Source: an uncultured Lactobacillus sp. (GTDB taxonomy: Bacteria > Bacillota > Bacilli > Lactobacillales > Lactobacillaceae). Taken from it: a stretch of DNA of 50,336 nucleotides. Position 1 is the first letter of the stretch. Each line of letters starts with the position of its first letter. The DNA is taken from NCBI GenBank assembly GCA_937874695.1, contig CALNAJ010000034.1:1-50336 (forward strand). Reading direction: 5' to 3'. This document shows positions 40,611 through 47,873 of this stretch, piece by piece. Position numbers and translations under genes: made by a program. Under the pieces are notes generated by a model. That model was not told the origin of the DNA. It made no database searches and saw only the letters and a list, made by a program, of their open reading frames with translations.

Positions 40611-41570
40611 ATGAAGACGAAACAAGAAAGCATCTTTTCTTCTAAAACCCTGACGTATTTTCTGCAACTCGCAGAAACCATGAATTATACGCAGGCTGCT
40701 CAAATTTTGGGGATTACCCAACCAGCTTTGACCCAACAGATTAAGAAGTTAGAACGAACGGTGGGGGCACCGCTCTTCTACTCAGTCGGGAAAAAGCTTC
40801 GGTTGTCAGACGCTGGCTACACCATGTTGGATGCCACGCATAAGATTTACGCCATCCTGAATCAGGCAACGGATGAGATTCAACAATCCACCAGCGCCAC
40901 TCAGGGGGAAATCAACATTGGCCTCTTGGCTTCGGTCGAGGATGCCGTTTTTGAAGACTTTGCCATCCTGTCTTACCAAAGCAATCCCGAACTCAAGATT
41001 TCCTTCCACATGTTAACCCGGAAGGAAATTTGGGAACGGTTGGAAAATAACAAGATTGACTTAGCCATCATGTACTTGCCCGACGACTCCATTAAGAATT
41101 GGAAGCCATACGAGTCCAAGAAGATTATTTCGGATGACCTGTTGTTTATCCATCACGATGAACAATTAGCCAAGAAACACCGGATCAAGTTCAAGGACAC
41201 CACGGCCAATGTGTGGGCCATGTATCCCGATGGTTACTACTTGAATCAAACGATTCATGAAGCCTACAAGAATCAACTGGCTGATTTCCCCAAGGGTGTT
41301 GCCAATTTTACGACACCGACGCAACTCCTGCATTTCTCAATGCAGACGGGGGCATCGACGGCGTTGCCTAACTCGTTTATGGTTGGCCAAGATAGCTTGC
41401 CAGAGACCTGGACGGCACACTTTGATCCCAATATTCGCTTTGATTTAGCCTTTGTTTTCCGCAAAGGCAAGGCGGAGATTCCACGGATCAGCCACTTTCT
41501 CGCGCAGTTTGACCGGTACTTGCATACCGACGATTACATTTCGCGCCTCAAACAATTGCGTAACAAGTAA
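40611..41570 (+). CDS. LysR family transcriptional regulator
   Basis: A 319-residue LysR-type regulator. The N-terminal winged helix has LTYFLQLAETMNYTQAAQIL and GITQPALTQQIKKLERTVGA followed by PLFYSVGKKLRLSDAG. The effector domain (about 95-310) is a periplasmic-binding-protein fold with INIGLLASVEDAVF at its start. The effector is unknown. ATG 40611 follows AAGGAG. It lies 41 bases upstream of ppaC in the same direction, but the pyrophosphatase is a housekeeping gene and need not be its target. Confidence 0.93.
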   Translation: MKTKQESIFSSKTLTYFLQLAETMNYTQAAQILGITQPALTQQIKKLERTVGAPLFYSVGKKLRLSDAGYTMLDATHKIYAILNQATDEIQQSTSATQGEINIGLLASVEDAVFEDFAILSYQSNPELKISFHMLTRKEIWERLENNKIDLAIMYLPDDSIKNWKPYESKKIISDDLLFIHHDEQLAKKHRIKFKDTTANVWAMYPDGYYLNQTIHEAYKNQLADFPKGVANFTTPTQLLHFSMQTGASTALPNSFMVGQDSLPETWTAHFDPNIRFDLAFVFRKGKAEIPRISHFLAQFDRYLHTDDYISRLKQLRNK

Positions 41571-41611
41571 ATTTAAACAAAAAATTTATTGATTAAGGGA
41601 GTTTTTTACCA

Positions 41612-42541
41612 ATGAGTAAAGCATTAATTTTCGGTCACCAAAATCCTGATACGGATGCCATTGTGGCTGCCAAGGCTTTTGCCTACTACCAAACGCAACG
41701 CGGTTACGACGTTGAAGCCGTTGCCTTGGGCGAACCTAACATGGAAACCAACTACGTGTTGAACCACTTCGACGAACCAGCACCACGGGTCGTTAAGACG
41801 GTCTCAAACGAAGTTGACCAAGTTATGTTGGTGGATCACAACGAAGCCCAACAAAGTGTGAGCGATTTAGACAAGGTTCAAGTAACCTTCGTCGTTGACC
41901 ATCACCGGATTGCCAACTTCCACACGGATGCTCCCTTGTACTACCGGGCAGAACCAGTGGGTTGTGTCAGCACCATCTTGACTGAAATGTTCGACGAATC
42001 TAAGATTGAAATCCCAGCTAAGTTGGCCGGCTTGATGCTTTCTGCCATCATTTCCGACACGCTGTTATTACAATCCCCAACCACGACGGACAAGGACCGC
42101 GAAGCCGTTCGTGCCTTGGCTGAAATCGCTGATGTCGATGTTCAAAGCTACGGTATCGCTATGTTAAAGGCTGGGACTAACCTGGCTGCTAAGAGCGACA
42201 AGGAATTGATCGATGGCGACGCCAAGTCCTTCGAAATGAACGGTCACAACGTTCGAATCGGCCAAATCAACACGGTTGACTTAGACGACGTCATTTCCCG
42301 CCAAGCTGGCTTGGAAAAGGAAATGAACGCTGAAATCGCTGCTGATGGTTATGACTTATTCATTACCTTAGCAACCAACGTCTTGAACAGTGACTCCGAG
42401 CTCATCGTTGCTGGTGAACCTAAGGATGTCGTTGAAAAAGCCTTCAATGCAAAGCTCGAAAACAACCGTGCCAGCTTGCCTGGTGTGGTTTCCCGGAAGA
42501 AGCAAGTTGTGCCACCATTGACCGACGCCTTCAACGCTTAA
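41612..42541 (+). CDS. ppaC: Manganese-dependent inorganic pyrophosphatase
   Basis: A 309-residue family II pyrophosphatase of the DHH superfamily, hydrolysing pyrophosphate to drive biosynthesis. Metal-binding motifs are GHQNPDTDAIVAAKAF near the N-terminus, VDHNEAQQ and VVDHHRIANF; the C-terminal domain has the phosphate-binding SRKKQV. Length matches the ~309-residue streptococcal and lactobacillus enzymes. ATG 41612 follows AAGGGAG. A strong terminator follows. Confidence 0.97.
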   Translation: MSKALIFGHQNPDTDAIVAAKAFAYYQTQRGYDVEAVALGEPNMETNYVLNHFDEPAPRVVKTVSNEVDQVMLVDHNEAQQSVSDLDKVQVTFVVDHHRIANFHTDAPLYYRAEPVGCVSTILTEMFDESKIEIPAKLAGLMLSAIISDTLLLQSPTTTDKDREAVRALAEIADVDVQSYGIAMLKAGTNLAAKSDKELIDGDAKSFEMNGHNVRIGQINTVDLDDVISRQAGLEKEMNAEIAADGYDLFITLATNVLNSDSELIVAGEPKDVVEKAFNAKLENNRASLPGVVSRKKQVVPPLTDAFNA

Positions 42542-42565
42542 TTCGGTAAATTTACAATAAATTGG

Positions 42566-42605
42566 AACGCTCCTCGAAGAAATTCAATCTTCGAGGAGCG
42601 TTTTT
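42566..42605 (+). terminator. Terminator of ppaC
   Basis: AACGCTCCTCGAAGA (42566-42580) and its exact complement (42588-42602) around a 7-nt loop, then TTTTT. Confidence 0.9.
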
Positions 42606-42689
42606 GTCGCAACTTTAAGGCAACCCGCATATAATACGGGCCGATGGTAGCCGTCAGGCATATTCCCTGTAAGAGAGAGGGAACTTTGC

Positions 42690-43265
42690 ATGACAAGAAG
42701 TGCTTGGTATCGAAAAATCGTGATGGTCATGGTTACGATTGGTCTTTTTGTCAGCCAAATCGGTGGTGCTGTGGCGTTCGCAGCGTCCACAACACCGTTT
42801 GGACCTGAAAGGTTTGTCACGAATCATGCGACCTACGCAATTACCACCAAATCGGCTTACTATCAACGGATTTGGCGTTCGGCTATCCGGGCGTGGAACA
42901 AGACCGGCGCTTTTACGTTCAAGCTGGCTTCCGCTAAGTCAGCTCAAATCAAGCTGACAACGGCAACGCCAAGCGAGTCGCAACAATTAGGGAAGGACGT
43001 TGGGTTAACGGAGTTCTGGGCCCGACATGATTACTTGTTCAAGATCAATTCCGAGTTGAATCCAGAACTGCTCCACAATTACGGTTATTCTCGGTCGGAT
43101 GACACCCACGTGGCTGAACACGAGCTGGGCCACGCCATGGGACTCGCCCACAATCCATCGAAACACAGTGTCATGTACTACGAGAACCGGTCGGTCGGCA
43201 TTCAACAGGTTGATATCAATGGCGTCAAGGCACGTTACCAAACACCGGCTGGGCAAGCAAGTTAG
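42690..43265 (+). CDS. Secreted matrixin-type zinc metalloprotease
   Basis: A 191-residue protein with a signal peptide (basic start MTRSAWYRK, hydrophobic 11-29, cleavage likely near AFA-A at 31-32). The mature 160 residues form a compact metzincin: zinc motif HELGHAMGLAH at 144-154 and Met-turn SVMY at 160-163. It lacks a propeptide with cysteine switch and any anchoring domain. Such small predicted proteases occur in lactobacilli, with unknown substrates. A TATAAT lies at 42632-42637 in the likely promoter. ATG 42690 follows GAGAGAGGG. Confidence 0.9.
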   Translation: MTRSAWYRKIVMVMVTIGLFVSQIGGAVAFAASTTPFGPERFVTNHATYAITTKSAYYQRIWRSAIRAWNKTGAFTFKLASAKSAQIKLTTATPSESQQLGKDVGLTEFWARHDYLFKINSELNPELLHNYGYSRSDDTHVAEHELGHAMGLAHNPSKHSVMYYENRSVGIQQVDINGVKARYQTPAGQAS

Positions 43266-43510
43266 CCAGCTTGATAAGTAGAATAGAAGACAAGCGTCGA
43301 CTCGTTACTGAGCCGGCGCTTTTTAGATTGGACACTAAATATCTGAGCGGTTAAGTTCCTGATCCAATTAAGTGAAATCGGTAAACCTGATACGGGACTC
43401 ATCGTAGTCAAAAGGCAATGACAGTTAGACAAATTAATTGCCTTTTGACCAAAGAGTCGTAAACTAAAGCTATGCAGAAAAGTTGTGCACAATTGATTGG
43501 AGGAATCTGA

Positions 43511-43960
43511 ATGAAACAAGAAGACTCTCAGGCAGATTTGAAGGCCCGTTTGACCACAGAAGAATACGCTGTTACGCAAAATGCCGCAACAGAACCAGCA
43601 TTTACCGGTAAGTATGACGCCTTCTACGAGCCTGGTATTTATGTGGACGTAGTTAGTGGCCAACCGTTGTTCAGTTCGACCGACAAGTACGACGCGGGCT
43701 GTGGCTGGCCCTCATTTACCAAGCCAATTGATGCCACTAACGTCAAAGAAAACACCGATCATTCATTTGGCATGGTTCGGCAGGAAGTCCGTAGCAGCGA
43801 TGCCAAATCCCATCTCGGCCACGTCTTTAACGATGGCCCACAGGAAGCGGGGGGCTTGCGCTATTGTATCAATTCAGCGGCGCTCAAGTTTATCCCTGCT
43901 AGTCAGCTCGAGAAAAGCGGTTATCACGACTTCCAGCAGCTATTTCCAACTCAAAAATAA
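43511..43960 (+). CDS. msrB: Methionine-R-sulfoxide reductase MsrB
   Basis: A 149-residue MsrB that repairs the R form of methionine sulfoxide in proteins. The catalytic cysteine is Cys119 in GLRYCINSAALKF and the resolving one Cys64 in DAGCGWPSFTKPI; HLGHVFNDGP is the conserved histidine block. The zinc-binding CxxC pairs of some MsrBs are absent. ATG 43511 follows TTGGAGG. msrA starts 12 bases after it, so the two make an oxidative-damage repair operon. Confidence 0.96.
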   Translation: MKQEDSQADLKARLTTEEYAVTQNAATEPAFTGKYDAFYEPGIYVDVVSGQPLFSSTDKYDAGCGWPSFTKPIDATNVKENTDHSFGMVRQEVRSSDAKSHLGHVFNDGPQEAGGLRYCINSAALKFIPASQLEKSGYHDFQQLFPTQK

Positions 43961-43972
43961 GGAGGCACGCCC

Positions 43973-44497
43973 ATGGCACAGACAGAAACGGCAATTTTTG
44001 CTGGCGGTTGCTTCTGGTGTATGGTCCAACCGTTCGACACCCAACCAGGCATTCAATCGGTCGTCTCCGGTTACACAGGTGGTCATACCGTGAATCCGAC
44101 GTACGCAGAGGTTGCCAGCCATACCACTGGCCACACGGAAGCCGTACAGATTAAGTTCGACCCGGCCGTGATCAGCTACGCAGACCTGGTCGACATATAC
44201 TGGCGGCAAACGGACCCAACCGATGCTAGTGGCCAGTTTCAGGACCGCGGCGACAGCTATCGGCCGGTCATCTTCGTCAATAGTCCAGCCCAACGTCAGA
44301 TTGCAACAGCATCCAAGAAAAAGTTGGCGGCTAGCGGACAATTTGATGAGCTAATCGTGACCAGTATCGAGGACGCGCAACCATTTTATCCCGCTGAAGA
44401 CGAGCACCAAGACTTCTACCGTAAGAACCCATTCCGTTATCAGATTGAAGAAATGGGCGGCCGCCAGGCGTTTATCGCGCAAAATTGGCAAGACTAA
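43973..44497 (+). CDS. msrA: Methionine-S-sulfoxide reductase MsrA
   Basis: A 174-residue MsrA for the S form of methionine sulfoxide. The catalytic motif GGCFWC holds Cys13 and Cys16. VSGYTGGHTVNPTYAEV and GHTEAVQIKFDP follow, as do DSYRPVIFV and AEDEHQDFY. ATG 43973 follows AAGGAGG. Paired with msrB. Confidence 0.96.
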   Translation: MAQTETAIFAGGCFWCMVQPFDTQPGIQSVVSGYTGGHTVNPTYAEVASHTTGHTEAVQIKFDPAVISYADLVDIYWRQTDPTDASGQFQDRGDSYRPVIFVNSPAQRQIATASKKKLAASGQFDELIVTSIEDAQPFYPAEDEHQDFYRKNPFRYQIEEMGGRQAFIAQNWQD

Positions 44498-44543
44498 CTG
44501 TTCCGTTATGCGTTACAATTAGCCTAAGGACGGTGGTTAGCTT

Positions 44544-44993
44544 ATGGGTTATGTTTTAAACTTGCGTGAATTGATTGGGCCACAGCCATTGATTGTGGTT
44601 GGTGCTGCAGCGGTCGTGCTCAGGCAGCAGCAACTCTTACTAGTAAAACGCACAGATAACTTACTTTGGGGCTTACCAGCGGGTTCTAAGGAATTGGCAG
44701 AAGACCTGCAAACAACGGCGATTCGTGAGTTACGTGAGGAAACCGGCTTGGCTGGTCAGCAGCCAAAACTTTTGACGGTCGTCAGCGGTGCTGGGATGCA
44801 ATACACGTATCCCAATGGTGACCAGATTGATTCGGTCACAACGGTTTATCAATTGACGGCGGCCGGCGAGCTTCGCGCAGATCAAGACGAGACCAGTGCA
44901 GCCAAATTTTTCCCATTAGCAAAGTTACCAGCAACGTTAACGCCAATTACGAAACGCGTTTTAAATGACTTACGACGAATGCAACAATTATAG
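44544..44993 (+). CDS. Nudix hydrolase
   Basis: A 149-residue Nudix protein. The box is complete at residues 47-69: Gly47, Glu53, Arg61-Glu62-Leu63, Glu65-Glu66 and Gly68. The N-terminal GAAAVVLRQQQLLLVKRTDN is the usual first strand pair. Substrate cannot be read from sequence; an ADP-ribose- or nucleotide-type pyrophosphatase is likely. ATG 44544 follows AAGGACGG. A terminator follows at 45004-45042. Confidence 0.92.
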   Translation: MGYVLNLRELIGPQPLIVVGAAAVVLRQQQLLLVKRTDNLLWGLPAGSKELAEDLQTTAIRELREETGLAGQQPKLLTVVSGAGMQYTYPNGDQIDSVTTVYQLTAAGELRADQDETSAAKFFPLAKLPATLTPITKRVLNDLRRMQQL

Positions 44994-45003
44994 ATTCAAG
45001 AGT

Positions 45004-45042
45004 AAAGGCACAATCCAGGAAAGTTGGAGGTGGCCTTTTTTT
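45004..45042 (+). terminator. Terminator of the Nudix gene
   Basis: AAAGGCAC near 45004 pairs with GTGGCCTTT near 45030 with a one-base bulge, and a run of eight T follows. Confidence 0.65.
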
Positions 45043-45053
45043 TAGCTTTTAAG

Positions 45054-45087
45054 TCTACTTTCGATAATATATATTATGTAAAGTAGA
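45054..45087. repeat. 34-bp near-perfect palindrome
   Basis: TCTACTTT (45054-45061) and AAAGTAGA (45080-45087) flank a central palindrome ATAATATATATTAT; only two base pairs of the 17 fail to match. Confidence 0.7.
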
Positions 45088-45913
45088 GAACTGAGACAAG
45101 TATTTTGGCAGGTTTAGCCAATACCCTGTCGTCTCTGATTCATCTATATAACTTTGCTCTGTGTTTTACTGATTCGTCGTACATTGAGATGCTACAGAAA
45201 AATTCGACAGTAACTAACTAAATTTGTTCAGCGAGGATTTCCTATTCGTAACGCAGATCAAAATTATTTAACTTTCTCCTAGCAGCATAACAACCACTAA
45301 TGTCGTTTCAACCATCATGGCATCAGCTGCAGTTGCTTATTCATAATTGGTGGTTAGCCATCCTAAAATCGCCTGATTAAAGACCAGCTATTATTTAAAC
45401 AGCATTATCGTTAACTGCTGCCAAAACACCTACAATTTGACGCGTATTCTGCTGCATTCTAATGATGAGGTGTTCATCTAAAATCTGAACGCTTGCTTAG
45501 AATCAACGTCCAAATTCGCCCAAAAACGGGTATCGGATGATTGCTTGAAACAAATATTTCTGAACAATATATCTTACAGTCTCAGCCGTAATAATTGCTG
45601 TTGGAATCTCAACTCACGTCATAAGAGCAGCGCTGCTGATGCAACCAAACTCACAGGATTTCAAGCGCCGTTCTCTATAGATCTATAGACTGGTGATGAC
45701 CTGCAAATGCCGATATACCAGTGTTTGTAGCGTCCTGAACGCCATGGCTGGTCTTAATTAATGAAATTCATTATGCTGTATTTGATTCAGAGCCAAACCA
45801 TACGACAACAACATAAAAGCTGTAGAAACGCCGGTTTATCAAGGATTACAAGCATCGCTGACATCTAGACTATAGTTAGCTCTTAGGGCTCTCCAAGCTC
45901 TAAGAGTGACTAC

Positions 45914-45942
45914 TTTCATTAAAACTAATATTTTAAAGATAA
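45914..45942. other. dif-like recombination site upstream of xerS
   Basis: Left half TTTCATTAAAA, centre CTAATA, right half TTTTAAAGATA: two 11-bp imperfectly inverted halves around a 6-bp centre, the general architecture of dif sites. It resembles the streptococcal/lactococcal difSL as I remember it, about 21 of 29 positions, and like difSL it lies just upstream of xerS. Confidence 0.55.
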
Positions 45943-45969
45943 TAGTCAGTAAATTTTTAGCCAGGGGGC

Positions 45970-45998
45970 TTGCTTAATGCCCAATTTCTCTGTATCAT
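45970..45998 (+). promoter_or_regulatory. Promoter of xerS
   Basis: TTGCTT (45970-45975), 17-nt spacer, TATCAT (45993-45998). Confidence 0.6.
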
Positions 45999-46007
45999 TA
46001 CCAATGA

Positions 46008-46019
46008 GAACATACGTTT
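46008..46019. promoter_or_regulatory. LexA-like box before xerS
   Basis: GAACATACGTTT differs from the parE box GAACATACGTTC at the last base only and still fits the relaxed GTTY end. It lies 9 bases past the -10, over the expected start of transcription. Confidence 0.5.
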
Positions 46020-46035
46020 GGAGGCTAACTTACCC

Positions 46036-47100
46036 ATGGAAAAACAACATTATTTAAAATTAATTGATGAAGAGTTAGCCGTTGCACCCTGGTACGTTCA
46101 GGAATACTATCAGGCCAAGGCTACCGTGCCCCTTTCACCAGCAACGTTGTACCAGTACCTGACGGAGTTTCGCCGGTTCTTTAATTGGCTGATTGCTGAA
46201 GGACTGACGTCTGTCACCCACCCCGCCGACATTGAAATTCAGACTCTCGCCACGTTAAAAAAAGAAACCGTTGAGCTGTATAAGTCTGCCCTGCTAAATC
46301 AGACAAAACTCACGGGAGCTCCTGGGAGTCGCTCGCATCCAACCATTAATCGCTCGCTAAACGCCCTCTCATCACTCTTCAAGTATCTGACCGAAGACAC
46401 TGAGGACGAGCACGGTGAGGCTTATTTCGACCGCAACGTGATGCATAAGATTGCCCTGGTGCGGACCAATGAGACCTACGCGACTCGGGCTGCCAACATA
46501 AAAACTAAGTTGATGCTAGGCGATACGGATCACGATTACTTAGACTTTATTGCGAACAAATACGAGGCTGAACTGTCACCAGCAAAGCGGCGCTACTTCC
46601 ATCGTGATAAACGGCGCGACCTAGCCATCAACGCCCTCCTGCTGGGAAGTGGTCTCCGAGTTTCGGAAGCAGCTAATGCCGATCTGCGTCATCTCAATTT
46701 GAAGACTGGCACGATTGGTGTGGTCCGCAAGGGTGGTCAACGTGATACCGTTCCGATTGCGCCGTGGACGTTGCCTTATATTCAAGACTACGTTAAGAAT
46801 CGAACGGCAATTTATCATGCTAACAATACCGATCGGGCCCTCTTTCTAACGAGCTATCGTGGCCAAGCTTCACGGATGCAGGCCAATTCGATTGAAAAGA
46901 TGGTGGCTAAATATTCATCGGCCTTCAAAGTTCGTGTGACACCACATAAGCTACGGCATACGTTAGCGTCTAAACTTTATATGGCCACCAAGAACGAACA
47001 GTTAGTCGCCACCCAATTGGGGCAGAATTCCACCAGTGCCACCGGTCTATATACACACATTATTGATGAGGAACAACGGCAAGGATTGGAAAAAATGTAG
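46036..47100 (+). CDS. xerS: XerS-like tyrosine recombinase
   Basis: A 354-residue recombinase closely matching streptococcal XerS (MPWYVLEYYQSK-type start as APWYVQEYYQAK; INRSLNALSSLFKYLTED; DRNVMHKIAL; KMVAKYSSAFKVRVTPHKLR). Catalytic residues: Arg208, Lys232, His304, Arg307, Tyr339; the second histidine of the family (LGH) is Gln330 here. XerS acts alone at difSL in streptococci and lactococci, whereas lactobacilli normally use XerC/XerD, and xerC is also in this window. I take ATG 46036 with GGAGG upstream; an in-frame TTG at 45970 would lie in the promoter. A perfect terminator follows. Confidence 0.88.
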   Translation: MEKQHYLKLIDEELAVAPWYVQEYYQAKATVPLSPATLYQYLTEFRRFFNWLIAEGLTSVTHPADIEIQTLATLKKETVELYKSALLNQTKLTGAPGSRSHPTINRSLNALSSLFKYLTEDTEDEHGEAYFDRNVMHKIALVRTNETYATRAANIKTKLMLGDTDHDYLDFIANKYEAELSPAKRRYFHRDKRRDLAINALLLGSGLRVSEAANADLRHLNLKTGTIGVVRKGGQRDTVPIAPWTLPYIQDYVKNRTAIYHANNTDRALFLTSYRGQASRMQANSIEKMVAKYSSAFKVRVTPHKLRHTLASKLYMATKNEQLVATQLGQNSTSATGLYTHIIDEEQRQGLEKM

Positions 47101-47117
47101 CACCTTAGAAAAAAACT

Positions 47118-47166
47118 AAAATATCGACTTAACCTAGCATACTTTGACAGATTAAGTCGATATTTT
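47118..47166. terminator. Terminator of xerS
   Basis: AAAATATCGACTTAA (47118-47132) and its exact complement (47152-47166), a 15-bp stem with A and T runs at its base; it may act both ways for the convergent YjbR-type gene. Confidence 0.8.
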
Positions 47167-47225
47167 GCGTGCTGAAAGACAATTATGCCGTATAAGAAGA
47201 CCCAACTGATTGGGATTCACCCTGC

Positions 47226-47573
47226 TTAATCGGTTAAGTGATAGCTAGCATCCACCAATTTAATCAGTTCATCTTTGGAAGGCAATTGCTGAATATCGAG
47301 TGTAATCCAATGTTGCTTCGTGAAATGCTGCCCCGTTAGGATGTAAGGAAACGTGGACACCAACTCATCAATATTTCTAGAATCACATTTCAAATCAATG
47401 TACAGCGCATCATCTTTCTCATAGACGAGGCCAAATATCTTTTTGCTTTCTTGATGACGAAGCGCGTCAAAAATAATTCGGTTACGATGACCTGGTTTGT
47501 TGAACGGTCTGTCAACGCTGACAGACTTATCATGACTACTGAGGTTAATGAGTTCTTCTTTTGTAATTTTCAC
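47226..47573 (-). CDS. MmcQ/YjbR family protein
   Basis: A 115-residue protein. The middle segment KIFGLVYEKDDALYIDLKCD and the end HFTKQHWITLDIQQLPSKDE followed by LIKLVDASYHL match the MmcQ/YjbR (CyaY-like fold) family of small putative DNA-binding proteins. The start is GTG 47573, with AAGGAG 7 bases upstream. Function in bacteria is poorly defined. It is convergent with xerS. Confidence 0.88.
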   Translation of the reverse strand: MKITKEELINLSSHDKSVSVDRPFNKPGHRNRIIFDALRHQESKKIFGLVYEKDDALYIDLKCDSRNIDELVSTFPYILTGQHFTKQHWITLDIQQLPSKDELIKLVDASYHLTD

Positions 47574-47613
47574 GATGCAACTCCTTTTAGCATAGTATCC
47601 AATCTATTTTAGC

Positions 47614-47811
47614 TTACATCAGCTTCATTTGTAAAAATATTAAGCATGTTGTACCAAGTCGAATGCCACAATCAAATATTTTATAAGATAATTTTCGCGC
47701 AATCACTACCGAGATCGTATCCATCATTTTCAATTGATAACGCGTCTTAGGCCGACGAGCACTAACGGCTTTAAGCATTAACCGTGCAATATCATCATAG
47801 AACTCATCAAT
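47614..47811 (-). pseudogene. Remnant of a short-chain dehydrogenase gene
   Basis: On the minus strand one frame reads IDEFYDDIARLMLKAVSA, RRPKTRYQLKMMDTISVVIA, then a tail ending at 47614. This resembles the C-terminal helix and arm of classical SDR oxidoreductases (an AKLMLKAVNAKRPKTRY-like segment). The catalytic YxxxK part and start are missing, and the upstream sequence shifts frame. It lies between the YjbR-type gene and the efflux pump gene. Confidence 0.5.
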
Positions 47812-47873
47812 TCAACTTGCTCTTGGAACTGTAATTTATTTTGAACGTTAGAATTTAACCCGATATTAACTTT

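Larger units (their letters stand above)
45043..45969. other. Gene-poor region before xerS, possibly decayed coding sequence
   Basis: About 930 bases without an intact gene. It contains a 34-bp near-palindrome (45054-45087), a CTCTTAG/CTAAGAG hairpin (45880-45906) and the dif-like site (45914-45942). On the minus strand, about 45390-45620, one frame reads protein-like text (TAIITAETVRYIVQKYLFQ, then ILDEHLIIRMQQNTRQIVGV) broken by several stops, suggesting a decayed gene I cannot name. Confidence 0.5.

Noticed and set aside
44544..44993. Assigning a specific substrate (ADP-ribose, 8-oxo-dGTP) to the Nudix protein
   Set aside because: The Nudix box is clear, but no subfamily-specific motif can be recognised by eye.
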